Of a stretch of DNA of 23,386 nucleotides, positions 13,028 through 19,881 are shown piece after piece. The notes below the pieces were generated by a model. The model was given only the letters and a program-made list of their open reading frames with translations. It made no database searches and was not told the origin of the DNA. Position 1 is the stretch's first letter, and each line of letters begins with the position of its first letter. This stretch comes from a virus, in IMG/VR virus record IMGVR_UViG_3300020411_000882, positions 1 to 23,386 of that record. One strand, 5' to 3'. A program made the translations under genes and the position numbers.

Positions 13028-14238
13028 AACATAAACTACTAGATTTATTTTCTGGCATCGGTGGGTTCTCTCTTGGTGCAGAGGCTAACGGCATACCAAC
13101 TGTAGCCTTTGTAGAGAAAGACTCATTCTGTCAGAAAGTATTACGTAAACATTGGAGTAACACACCAATCATATCTGATATTAGAACAGTGAAAGGAGAA
13201 GATTATGAAACAGATGGAGTTACAATTGTCAGTGGAGGATTCCCATGCCAACCCTTCAGCCAAGCTGGAAAAAGAAAAGGGAAAGATGACGACCGATATC
13301 TCTGGGACGAAACTATTAGAGTCGTTGCCGAAACAAAACCAGAATGGTTTATTGGAGAAAATGTTGACGGACTTGTTAACATCCAAGACGGCTTGGTACT
13401 CCGACAGGTGCAAGATGATCTGGAAAAAGAGGGTTTCAAAGTCCAATGTCTTGTTGTTCCAGCTTCAAGCATCGGTGCTTGGCACCAAAGAAAAAGAGTA
13501 TGGATCCTTGCCCACAATGTTACCAACTCCCTTGACAGTGGATGTTCAAGGAGGGAGAGCCAAGGACATTCAAGAGAAGAACGGCAAGTACTTTCGGATA
13601 AACAAGAAAGGAGAGAGACAAGGGGTGAAACTGAGGGACATAATCGAGGAACCCAAGATGTACCCAACACCAACGACTCAAGAGATAGAACATCCGAACA
13701 TGGTACTGAACGACAAGGGGACAAGACGGATGACCAAGGACGGCAAGGACAGTCACAGTCTAAACCTAGCCGACACGGTCAAGATGTATCCAACACCATC
13801 GGCGAGTTGTCAGATGGATGTAGTGGCACCACCAGACTCAGTCCAGAAAAACAAGAGTGGATGGTCAGTCACTCGCAAGAATACAAAGACAAAGTTTGGG
13901 GCGAAACTAAACGATGTGATCAACAAACTGGATCACGAGGGGATGTATCCAACCCCAATGGCGAGGGACTACAAGGACATAGGGTTCAAGCCAACATGGA
14001 AGTGGAGGAGAGACAAGTCAGTTCCATCGGTAGCCCTCAAGAACAATACACATGGTGGCAAACTGAATCCAAACTTCGTGGAGTTCCTCATGGGATATCC
14101 TACGAACTGGACAAAGATAGAGCCAATCGAATAAAGGCACTTGGTAATTCTATAGTGCCACAGATTGCCTATCAATTATTTAAATCAATAGTAACTGTAA
14201 CAAAGGAGGACGATCATGAGCAAGTCTATTGGTGCTAA
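13024..14238 (+). CDS. DNA (cytosine-5) methyltransferase
   Basis: 404 residues. It transfers a methyl group from SAM to C5 of cytosine, presumably to protect phage DNA or mark it. Motifs in order: I LLDLFSGIGGFSLG (start of the protein), IV with the catalytic Cys in GGFPCQPFSQAGKRKGKDDD, VI GENVDGL, VIII WHQRKRVWILA (about residue 155), and X RIKALGNSIVPQIA near the C-terminus. Residues about 170-330, where the target-recognition domain should be, are a strongly hydrophilic Arg/Gln/Glu/Asp/Ser/Thr-rich stretch with repeated DVPNTND, DVSNTIGE and DVSNPNGE. Those codons overlap a second long frame (13205-14134). GAGGAGG precedes ATG 13024. The 3' end overlaps the next small gene by 23 nt. No cognate restriction gene is seen. 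Confidence 0.9.
   Translation: MKHKLLDLFSGIGGFSLGAEANGIPTVAFVEKDSFCQKVLRKHWSNTPIISDIRTVKGEDYETDGVTIVSGGFPCQPFSQAGKRKGKDDDRYLWDETIRVVAETKPEWFIGENVDGLVNIQDGLVLRQVQDDLEKEGFKVQCLVVPASSIGAWHQRKRVWILAHNVTNSLDSGCSRRESQGHSREERQVLSDKQERRETRGETEGHNRGTQDVPNTNDSRDRTSEHGTERQGDKTDDQGRQGQSQSKPSRHGQDVSNTIGELSDGCSGTTRLSPEKQEWMVSHSQEYKDKVWGETKRCDQQTGSRGDVSNPNGEGLQGHRVQANMEVEERQVSSIGSPQEQYTWWQTESKLRGVPHGISYELDKDRANRIKALGNSIVPQIAYQLFKSIVTVTKEDDHEQVYWC
13205..14134 (+). CDS. overprinted +1-frame gene inside the cytosine methyltransferase (PTP-repeat protein)
   Basis: 309 codons open in the +1 frame relative to the methyltransferase and wholly inside it. AAAGGAG (13192-13198) lies 6 nt before ATG 13205, as good as any start in the window. 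The product has an N-terminal part containing TAWYSDRCKMIWKKRVSKSN and LLFQLQASVLGTKEKEYG, then four MLPTP/MYPTP repeats (ATGs at 13517, 13658, 13784, 13943) separated by SHSLNLADTVK- and GAKLNDVINKL-type segments, and ends KLNPNFVEFLMGYPTNWTKI. From memory this is a recognisable phage protein family, often annotated as methyltransferase-related, so chance openness is unlikely. Function unknown; it could act with the methyltransferase, perhaps supplying recognition. A frameshifted fusion of both frames is the main alternative. Confidence 0.65.
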   Translation: MKQMELQLSVEDSHANPSAKLEKEKGKMTTDISGTKLLESLPKQNQNGLLEKMLTDLLTSKTAWYSDRCKMIWKKRVSKSNVLLFQLQASVLGTKEKEYGSLPTMLPTPLTVDVQGGRAKDIQEKNGKYFRINKKGERQGVKLRDIIEEPKMYPTPTTQEIEHPNMVLNDKGTRRMTKDGKDSHSLNLADTVKMYPTPSASCQMDVVAPPDSVQKNKSGWSVTRKNTKTKFGAKLNDVINKLDHEGMYPTPMARDYKDIGFKPTWKWRRDKSVPSVALKNNTHGGKLNPNFVEFLMGYPTNWTKIEPIE

Positions 14239-14320
14239 AAATAAAACTAAACAATCTAAGAAACCAAAGTATCTAGATAAGAACCATCCACTAAATAAAT
14301 TTTTAAGGAGTATAACATAA
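14216..14320 (+). CDS. 34-residue lysine-rich protein
   Basis: ATG 14216 to TAA 14320 encodes a very basic peptide (SIGAKNKTKQSKKPKYLDKN). AAAGGAGG lies 7 nt upstream. It overlaps the methyltransferase end by 23 nt and the next start by 1 nt (TAATG). The charge suggests nucleic-acid or ribosome binding, but no family is recognised. Confidence 0.65.
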   Translation: MSKSIGAKNKTKQSKKPKYLDKNHPLNKFLRSIT

Positions 14321-14532
14321 TGGATCCAGTATCTTTAATCATAGGACTAACAATGAATCTATATACTTTAAACAATATAGATTTCTTTCATCAACGATCT
14401 GCCAACAACAAGACTATGAACTGTCGTTGGGAATATGTTGGTAAGAAAAAACCAGACCCACAGAACCCAAGCCTCACACTCTTGGGCAATGTGTATTATA
14501 AACAACACTGTGTGGAAAAGGAGACAGACTGA
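14320..14532 (+). CDS. hypothetical small protein
   Basis: 70 residues, not recognised. A short hydrophobic N-terminus (MDPVSLIIGLTMNLY) could be a membrane anchor or signal-like segment; the rest is polar with two Cys (MNCRWEYVGKKKPD; YYKQHCVEKETD). AAGGAG lies 11 nt before ATG 14320. It overlaps the next gene by 1 nt. Confidence 0.65.
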   Translation: MDPVSLIIGLTMNLYTLNNIDFFHQRSANNKTMNCRWEYVGKKKPDPQNPSLTLLGNVYYKQHCVEKETD

Positions 14533-14771
14533 TGACTAAACAATATAAAATATATAAAAGAACTGTACACGAGGATAGAGGAATCTATATAAGTTTTGGC
14601 ATTGAGGAAGATGTCAAGGATTGGAAAGAGGAGGAACAAGAGTGGATTGAGCAAGACCTAGGTGTTGGTGATGATACCATTGAGGAATTAAAAATAACAT
14701 CTACTGACCCAAACATTGGTAAAATATTAGGTGTTATTAATGAACACGTAAGGGAGGCTTGTGATGACTAA
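14532..14771 (+). CDS. hypothetical acidic protein
   Basis: 79 residues, not recognised. Very acidic after a basic N-terminus (EEDVKDWKEEEQEWIEQDLG). AAAAGGAG lies upstream of ATG 14532, inside the previous gene. It overlaps the following gene by 8 nt. Confidence 0.7.
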   Translation: MTKQYKIYKRTVHEDRGIYISFGIEEDVKDWKEEEQEWIEQDLGVGDDTIEELKITSTDPNIGKILGVINEHVREACDD

Positions 14772-15042
14772 GGAACTGTTTGCTTTATACCTAGTTTTCT
14801 CTACACCAACTGGTGTGGAGGAGAGGTTCGTTATGGAACGAGAGAACTGTAAGAACCTGGAACCGATCGTTGAACAAGAGTTTAAACGATTGAATATTAA
14901 CCGAGATGAACACAGACAAACTGGTCACATGTGTATCGGTTGGGAGTATCATCTCATAAGACAAAAGCTACAAGGTAAAGATGTACCACCACCACAACCT
15001 AAATATAGACCTTGTAGTGTACCAATAGAAAGGAGTGAGTAA
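14764..15042 (+). CDS. hypothetical protein
   Basis: 92 residues, not recognised. An N-terminal ELFALYLVFSTPTG strand is followed by VEERFVMERENCKN and HRQTGHMCIGWEYHLIRQKL, ending Pro-rich (DVPPPQPKYRP). It may be a small alpha/beta fold. GTG 14761 is also in frame, but ATG 14764 is preferred because AGGGAGG lies 6 nt upstream. It overlaps the next start by 1 nt. Confidence 0.7.
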   Translation: MTKELFALYLVFSTPTGVEERFVMERENCKNLEPIVEQEFKRLNINRDEHRQTGHMCIGWEYHLIRQKLQGKDVPPPQPKYRPCSVPIERSE

Positions 15043-15251
15043 TGATTGAACCAGTAATCATTACCTTTTGGATAGAAATAAATTCACGATTGTATAACAA
15101 AACTATTCCAAAAGTTTATAACGAATGTCAACCTATAGTTGCTCAATTGTATGAGCAGTATGAGAAATCTAAACATAAACTTGTAGCCGTAAAATGTGAT
15201 ACTTTCCAGGACTACAAAACTAAGATGGAGTACTTCAATGGCAAAAGGTAA
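15042..15251 (+). CDS. hypothetical small protein
   Basis: 69 residues, not recognised. A hydrophobic start (IEPVIITFWIEIN) is followed by a basic/Tyr-rich body. AAAGGAG precedes ATG 15042. It overlaps the next gene by 14 nt. The overall pattern (strand start, central Cys) loosely resembles the preceding gene, so a distant duplication is possible but unproved. Confidence 0.65.
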   Translation: MIEPVIITFWIEINSRLYNKTIPKVYNECQPIVAQLYEQYEKSKHKLVAVKCDTFQDYKTKMEYFNGKR

Positions 15252-15447
15252 CGGACATGACATGCATGAGGATGAAATTCTCTCTGATGTAGAGATAGTC
15301 TATGCATTAGCTAAGATAAAATACTTCAAAGATATGGTACAATTACTACCCATCAAAACATATTCTCAAGAAGATTATTATGATGCGGTCGATGCTATCT
15401 TTGACGACATATTTACAAACCCACTAACTAAAAAGGAGAAACAATAA
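15238..15447 (+). CDS. hypothetical small acidic protein
   Basis: 69 residues from ATG 15238, not recognised. Acidic and helical (DEILSDVEIVYALAKIKYF; DYYDAVDAIFDDIF). The frame stays open upstream to 15196, but TGGAG placed 7 nt before ATG 15238 and the smaller overlap with the previous gene support this start. Its stop overlaps the next start by 1 nt. Confidence 0.65.
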   Translation: MAKGNGHDMHEDEILSDVEIVYALAKIKYFKDMVQLLPIKTYSQEDYYDAVDAIFDDIFTNPLTKKEKQ

Positions 15448-15692
15448 TGAAACTAGAAACTTTAAAACAAATAATGAGAGAAGTTATGGATCAAGTGCGA
15501 GATGGTACAGATGTAGATGATCTATCTGATCAAGAGATTGGTAAGTTAATTGACTATGCAATGTATGAGATACTAAATCCACCGAAAAGATCGGCTAAAG
15601 ATAGGATATTATCCAGAGACTTTGGACGATGGGATGACCGACCTTGCGATACAGAGGCACCAGATAATGTAGTGAGGGTTGACTTTAAATGA
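15447..15692 (+). CDS. hypothetical small acidic protein
   Basis: 81 residues, not recognised. Helical N-terminal half (LKQIMREVMDQVRDGTDVDD, then SDQEIGKLIDYAMYEI) and a polar tail (SRDFGRWDDRPCDTEAPDN). AAAAGGAG precedes ATG 15447. It overlaps the HNH gene by 4 nt (ATGA). Confidence 0.7.
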   Translation: MKLETLKQIMREVMDQVRDGTDVDDLSDQEIGKLIDYAMYEILNPPKRSAKDRILSRDFGRWDDRPCDTEAPDNVVRVDFK

Positions 15693-16174
15693 CCGAGTGT
15701 AAACGAGAGGGTTGTTCTCAACCAGCTAAGAAAGTTTATTGCTCAATTAGTTGTGCTGCAAAAGTTAACAACAAGCTGTATGTTAAAAGGCAGAAGAGTA
15801 GTCCAAGTTATTATCACTGCGCCTACTGTAATACAAAACACGAGCGCCGTAGTAACACAATGAACAAGTATTGTGACAATGTCTGCCAACAAAAGCATCG
15901 CAAACATATTCGCAATGAAAAGATAGAACGAGATGAGCATATGGGTAAAGCTGTCGGTAAGAAAAGACAGATCATATCTTATCTCAAAGATACTAACCAA
16001 TGGCATTGCAACCAGTGTGGGGCAACAGAAGAGGAGGCGCCGATGGAGTTCCATCATATCGATGGGAACCGTCACAACAACCGTCTGTCAAACTCGATGG
16101 TGCTATGCCGTAATTGTCATGGGAGAACACAAAACTTCAAAGCTAAGAATAAGGGCAACTATAGTTATATATAG
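15689..16174 (+). CDS. HNH endonuclease with N-terminal zinc-finger-like Cys pairs
   Basis: 161 residues. The C-terminal half is an HNH nuclease: zinc-binding Cys107, Cys110, Cys140 and Cys143 frame the active-site segment MEFHHIDGNRHNN (His122-His123, Asn131) and CHGRTQNF (His144). The N-terminal half carries further Cys pairs (Cys4/Cys9, Cys18/Cys22, CAYC 44-47, Cys62/Cys66), probably DNA-binding zinc ribbons. It could be a homing endonuclease or a phage-specific nicking enzyme; no intron or intein interrupts nearby genes, so free-standing. It overlaps the previous stop (ATGA), and its last codons run into the AT-rich tandem repeats. Confidence 0.85.
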   Translation: MTECKREGCSQPAKKVYCSISCAAKVNNKLYVKRQKSSPSYYHCAYCNTKHERRSNTMNKYCDNVCQQKHRKHIRNEKIERDEHMGKAVGKKRQIISYLKDTNQWHCNQCGATEEEAPMEFHHIDGNRHNNRLSNSMVLCRNCHGRTQNFKAKNKGNYSYI

Positions 16175-16239
16175 TTATATATAGTTATAAGAGATATATA
16201 TAGTTATAAGAGATATATATAGTTATAAGAGATATATAC
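16163..16239. repeat. AT-rich tandem repeats (2 x 10 bp then 3 x 19 bp)
   Basis: AGTTATATAT occurs twice (16163-16172, 16173-16182), followed by three copies of AGTTATAAGAGATATATAT (16183-16201, 16202-16220, 16221-16239; the last copy ends in C). The first unit includes the HNH stop codon. Easily melted direct repeats next to primase-helicase and polymerase genes are what a phage origin often looks like. No spacers vary between units, so it is not CRISPR. Confidence 0.85.
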
Positions 16240-16266
16240 AGTATACTTAGACATATATAGAACTAG

Positions 16267-16307
16267 CATTAGACTAACACTAGACTACTATTAGACTATA
16301 TATAGTC
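16267..16307. repeat. 11-bp tandem iterons followed by a 14-bp palindrome
   Basis: Three 11-bp units with the core TAGACTA (16267-16277, 16278-16288, 16289-16299) are spaced at about one helical turn. The last runs into the perfect palindrome GACTATATATAGTC (16294-16307). A short hairpin TCCCC/GGGGA follows (about 16306-16325). Units in helical phase suggest cooperative protein binding. The region 16240-16423 otherwise holds only the promoter at 16360. Confidence 0.75.
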
Positions 16308-16359
16308 CCCCTCTGTATATGGGGATAGGCTATCACTGATTTCGAAATCTGGCAACCCC

Positions 16360-16388
16360 TTGACAAAAATAAATAGAGGATGTATTTA
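16360..16388 (+). promoter_or_regulatory. sigma70-like promoter for the replication genes
   Basis: TTGACA (16360-16365) is perfect; after 17 bp comes TATTTA (16383-16388), a weak -10 box matching three of six. It stands between the repeat array and the primase-helicase start, leaving a leader of about 30 nt with GGAG before ATG 16424. Transcription from here could also prime an origin in the repeats if read from the opposite strand, but no such promoter was found. Confidence 0.5.
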
Positions 16389-16423
16389 TAGGGCAAGACC
16401 CGCAAAATTATAAGGAGACGACT

Positions 16424-18112
16424 ATGACAATAAACAATGACCCAAAGAGGTTTATACGACACACCAGTTGTGAGCAGTGTGGATCATCCGATGCTAATGC
16501 TTTATATGCTGATGGTAGTCGGTATTGTTTCTCGTGCCGCACCTACACCGAACCTCCCAAGGACAAGACCCGACTTGAGGAACTGCTCGGAGATGACACA
16601 AAAATTCAAGGCTCGGCATCAATACCACATATAATTGGCACCAGTAGACCTATCGAAGATCGAGGAATATCAGAGGAGGTATGTAGTTTTTATAATGTGA
16701 CTATAACAAACCCAGATAAACCGAACTTATACAAACATCACTATCCATACTTTGATGATAACGGTAATCTTGTAGCTACTAAAGTCAGAAGAGTAATAGA
16801 CAAATCATTTACTGTAGAGGGTAAGGTAGGTAAAGCCACACTCTTTGGACAACACCTATTCAGTGGTTCTAATAATAAAAAGATAACCATATGTGAGGGA
16901 GAGATTGATGCAATGTCCGTATCACAAATGGTGGGTAAAAGATATCCGATTGTTAGTGTTAGGACTGGCGCAGCTGGAGCCGTTACTGATTGTAAGAAAC
17001 AATATGAATTTATAAATGGTTTTGAACAGATACTCTTGTGTTTCGATAATGACGAGCCAGGACGTGAGGCGAGCAGAAGGGTCGCTGAACTATTCCCACC
17101 AAAGAAAGTTTCTATTGTAAACCTAAGTTTAAAAGATCCGAATGAGTATCTTGTTAACGAAAAGAAAGCAGATTTTATACACAGATACTATGAAGCTAAA
17201 CCATATACACCAGAGGGTATCATACTCGGTGAAAATACTTGGGATCTTATTGCTAATGAAAAGATAATCGAATCAATACCTTATCCGTGGGAGGGTATGA
17301 ATAGTATGACCTATGGTATGAGACTCGGTGAGTTATGTACTTATACTGCGGGGTCAGGCATAGGTAAGTCTAGTGTAATGAGAGAACTAGCTTACCACAT
17401 AATTAAAACAAGTGGACATTCAGTTGGTTGTTTATTCCTAGAAGAATCTATTGAACGAACAACCAAAGGTATTATGTCTGTGCATGCAAACAAACCATTG
17501 CACTTACCATTTTGTGAGTCAACTATGGAAGAGAAACGTGCAGCATGGGAGGCTACCCTTGGTACAAACAAGATAAGAATGTGGGATCACTTTGGTTCTA
17601 CTGATATCGACAACATCATAGCCAAGGTACAATACTTAGCTAGTGGATTAGATTGTAAGTTTATTATACTCGATCACTTGACTATGATTGTATCAGCCAT
17701 GACTGGTGATAATGAGAGAAGAGCAATCGATAGTATAATGACACGACTTAGAACTCTAGTCCAAGAACAGAACATACATCTTATGTTGGTATCTCATTTA
17801 AGTAGACGAGCCAGTTCAGATAGTGGACACGAAGAGGGTGCGATAGTTAGTCTATCACAACTCAGAGGTTCACATGGTATTGCGCAGCTCTCTGACTTTT
17901 GTTTCTCATTAGAAAGAAACGGACAAGCAGAAGACATGCAGAAGAGAAACCAAACTACAGTTCGTATATTAAAGAACAGATTTAGTGGAGAGACTGGTCC
18001 GTGTTGTTGGTTACAATGGCATAAAGATACTGGTCGCTTGACTGAAATACCTAACCCAAAATCAAAAGACAGTGACGACTTCAAGGAGGTAAACGATGGA
18101 TTCAAAGTTTGA
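16424..18112 (+). CDS. T7 gp4-like bifunctional primase-helicase
   Basis: 562 residues, the length of T7 gp4. It makes RNA primers and unwinds DNA at the phage fork. An N-terminal zinc finger uses Cys16, Cys19, Cys35 and Cys38, the T7 spacing. The primase TOPRIM core shows ITICEGEIDAMSVSQM and LLCFDNDEPGREAS. The RecA-type helicase has Walker A AGSGIGKSS (Lys315; T7 Lys318), Walker B-type FIILDHLTMIV and an arginine-finger region RILKNRFSGETG. GGAG lies 7 nt before ATG 16424. No Met lies at the domain boundary where T7 starts its helicase-only form gp4B, so a separate short form is not evident. It overlaps the polymerase start by 17 nt. Confidence 0.95.
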   Translation: MTINNDPKRFIRHTSCEQCGSSDANALYADGSRYCFSCRTYTEPPKDKTRLEELLGDDTKIQGSASIPHIIGTSRPIEDRGISEEVCSFYNVTITNPDKPNLYKHHYPYFDDNGNLVATKVRRVIDKSFTVEGKVGKATLFGQHLFSGSNNKKITICEGEIDAMSVSQMVGKRYPIVSVRTGAAGAVTDCKKQYEFINGFEQILLCFDNDEPGREASRRVAELFPPKKVSIVNLSLKDPNEYLVNEKKADFIHRYYEAKPYTPEGIILGENTWDLIANEKIIESIPYPWEGMNSMTYGMRLGELCTYTAGSGIGKSSVMRELAYHIIKTSGHSVGCLFLEESIERTTKGIMSVHANKPLHLPFCESTMEEKRAAWEATLGTNKIRMWDHFGSTDIDNIIAKVQYLASGLDCKFIILDHLTMIVSAMTGDNERRAIDSIMTRLRTLVQEQNIHLMLVSHLSRRASSDSGHEEGAIVSLSQLRGSHGIAQLSDFCFSLERNGQAEDMQKRNQTTVRILKNRFSGETGPCCWLQWHKDTGRLTEIPNPKSKDSDDFKEVNDGFKV

Positions 18113-19793
18113 TACAGTAGTTCTAGATATAGAAACAGATAGTCTCAATGCTACAAAGATACATTGTATATGTATCCAGGACTATGCTACTGGAGAGCAA
18201 CGAGACTTTATACAAGAGCAAGGGTGTGAGGAGTTTAAAGAATTTCACAACGATGACCGTAAGTACATTATGCATAATGGTATAAGCTTTGATGGTCCAG
18301 TATTAGAAAGATTACTAGGTATCACAATACCTTTGGAAAATATTATTGATACACTTCTTATATCTCAGATGATCAATGCGCATATAGATGGTGGTCACAG
18401 TTTAAAATCTTGGGGTAAGAAACTTACACGAGGCGGTAAGTTGGAGTTCAAAGACTTTGATCAATACTCAGAAGAGATGCTAAAGTATTGTCAACAAGAT
18501 GTACATGTCACTCGTAAACTAATGCAACACCTAGCGCCAAAGATAACGAGGTTTAGTACTGAGAGTGTACGCATGGAACATCGCATCAGAAGAATCATAG
18601 ACCAACAAGAGAAGAATGGATTCTATTTAAATGTAAACAAGGCACATGATTTGTTGGAAGAGTTGAAGACAAAGTCAGAGGATTTGAATAGAGATCTTCG
18701 AACTATATTTCCAACAATATATACACCACGATTTCATAAGACGACTGGTAAACCATTAAAGGATCATGTCGATGAGTTTAACCCTAGCTCTCGTAAACAA
18801 GTAGCTGAGAGATTACAAAAGAAATATAAGTGGGTGCCTAAAAAAACTACACCGACGGGACTACCAGTAATTGATGAGAAAGTTTTGAAGGAGCTAGAAT
18901 ATCCAGAGGCTAAGATGATAGCTGAATATTTGTTATATGAGAAACGTGTATCACAAATTAAATCTTGGTTAAAGAATGTTAAAGATGATAGCCGAGTGCA
19001 TGGTAAAGTTATTACACTTGGTTGTGTTACATCTCGCATGAGTCACTATGGTCCTAACATGGCACAAGTACCAGCAAGTTATTCGCCTTATGGTAAAGAG
19101 TGTCGCTCACTGTGGACTATAGAGAACCCAGACAAGTATTGTTTGGTTGGCTCTGATGCTAGTGGTTTAGAGTTACGATGCTTTGCACACTATCTACAGA
19201 ATCCTAAGTTTACTGAACAAGTTGTTGACGGAGACATACATACCTATAACCAAAACATTATAGGATTAAAAGACAGACCGACGGCAAAGACTTGGGTGTA
19301 TGCCTTTATCTATGGAGCGGGAGATGCCAAGCTTGGTCAGATAGTCGGTGGCAATACAGAGGCTGGACTCGCTAGCCGTAAACGATTTATAAATAAAGTT
19401 AAAGGTATGAAGACACTGACAAATAATTTAATTAATTTATTACAACGACGAAAGCGCAAGTATGGAGAGTACCAATTGGTTGCGCTTGATAAAAGAATTC
19501 TACTTGCTCGATCCATCCACTCCAGTCTGAATACACTTATTCAAGGAGCGGGTGCAATCATATGTAAGCAATGGCTGCTCAATATTATTGATGAGGTCGA
19601 CAAGCAGAACGTGGATGCCAAGCCAGTGGCTAACGTCCATGATGAGGTACAGTTTGAAGTCCATAAGGAACAAGCTGTAGATTTTGGTAACATAACAAAG
19701 GAGGCAATGAAACGTGTAGAAAAACAATTTAACCTACGATGTCCACTAGATAGTGAGTATTCAATCGGCACGACTTGGAAAGAAACTCACTAG
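18096..19793 (+). CDS. T7-like family A DNA polymerase with 3'-5' exonuclease
   Basis: 565 residues, shorter than T7 gp5 (704). Exonuclease motifs are intact: ExoI VVLDIETD (Asp11, Glu13), ExoII HNGISFDGPVL, ExoIII YCQQDV. Polymerase motif A is SDASGLELRCFAHYL (Asp354), motif B RPTAKTWVYAFIYGAG (Arg394, Lys398, Tyr402, Tyr406) and motif C VHDEVQFEV (His515-Asp516-Glu517), very close to T7. Tyr402 is the equivalent of E. coli Phe762 and T7 Tyr526, a residue affecting dideoxynucleotide discrimination and linked in the virus literature to virulent replication. The missing length lies mainly between exonuclease and motif A, where T7 carries its thioredoxin-binding loop, so it may not use host thioredoxin. 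AAGGAGG precedes ATG 18096. Confidence 0.95.
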   Translation: MDSKFDTVVLDIETDSLNATKIHCICIQDYATGEQRDFIQEQGCEEFKEFHNDDRKYIMHNGISFDGPVLERLLGITIPLENIIDTLLISQMINAHIDGGHSLKSWGKKLTRGGKLEFKDFDQYSEEMLKYCQQDVHVTRKLMQHLAPKITRFSTESVRMEHRIRRIIDQQEKNGFYLNVNKAHDLLEELKTKSEDLNRDLRTIFPTIYTPRFHKTTGKPLKDHVDEFNPSSRKQVAERLQKKYKWVPKKTTPTGLPVIDEKVLKELEYPEAKMIAEYLLYEKRVSQIKSWLKNVKDDSRVHGKVITLGCVTSRMSHYGPNMAQVPASYSPYGKECRSLWTIENPDKYCLVGSDASGLELRCFAHYLQNPKFTEQVVDGDIHTYNQNIIGLKDRPTAKTWVYAFIYGAGDAKLGQIVGGNTEAGLASRKRFINKVKGMKTLTNNLINLLQRRKRKYGEYQLVALDKRILLARSIHSSLNTLIQGAGAIICKQWLLNIIDEVDKQNVDAKPVANVHDEVQFEVHKEQAVDFGNITKEAMKRVEKQFNLRCPLDSEYSIGTTWKETH

Positions 19794-19796
19794 CTG

Positions 19797-19823
19797 TTGA
19801 CACCATTGGCAGTATGGTATACT
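19797..19823 (+). promoter_or_regulatory. extended -10 promoter before the SSB gene
   Basis: TTGACA (19797-19802) is perfect. After only 15 bp comes TATACT (19818-19823), five of six, preceded by TGG, giving the extended -10 form TGnTATACT that tolerates a short spacer. A leader of about 50 nt follows. It would let SSB and the nuclease genes be expressed at a higher level than the polymerase. Confidence 0.6.
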
Positions 19824-19881
19824 GTCCAAGTGTTTCTACGGAGACATTTAATTTTATTAACTTTTATATAAGGAGAAAACC

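Noticed and set aside
13203-13756. Minus-strand open frames of 173, 101 and 78 codons under the methyltransferase
   Set aside because: They have no ribosome binding sites, are Ser/Cys/Leu-rich reverse-complement products of a stop-poor stretch, and show no motif; unlike the +1 frame they are best read as shadows.
16163-16299. CRISPR array
   Set aside because: The repeats are contiguous, AT-only units with no unique spacers and no cas genes; origin-like tandem repeats are the better reading.
18096-19793. HMO-2011-type polymerase with a DnaJ-like central Cys-rich insertion
   Set aside because: No CxxCxGxG repeats occur in the protein; it is a plain, shortened T7-like polymerase.
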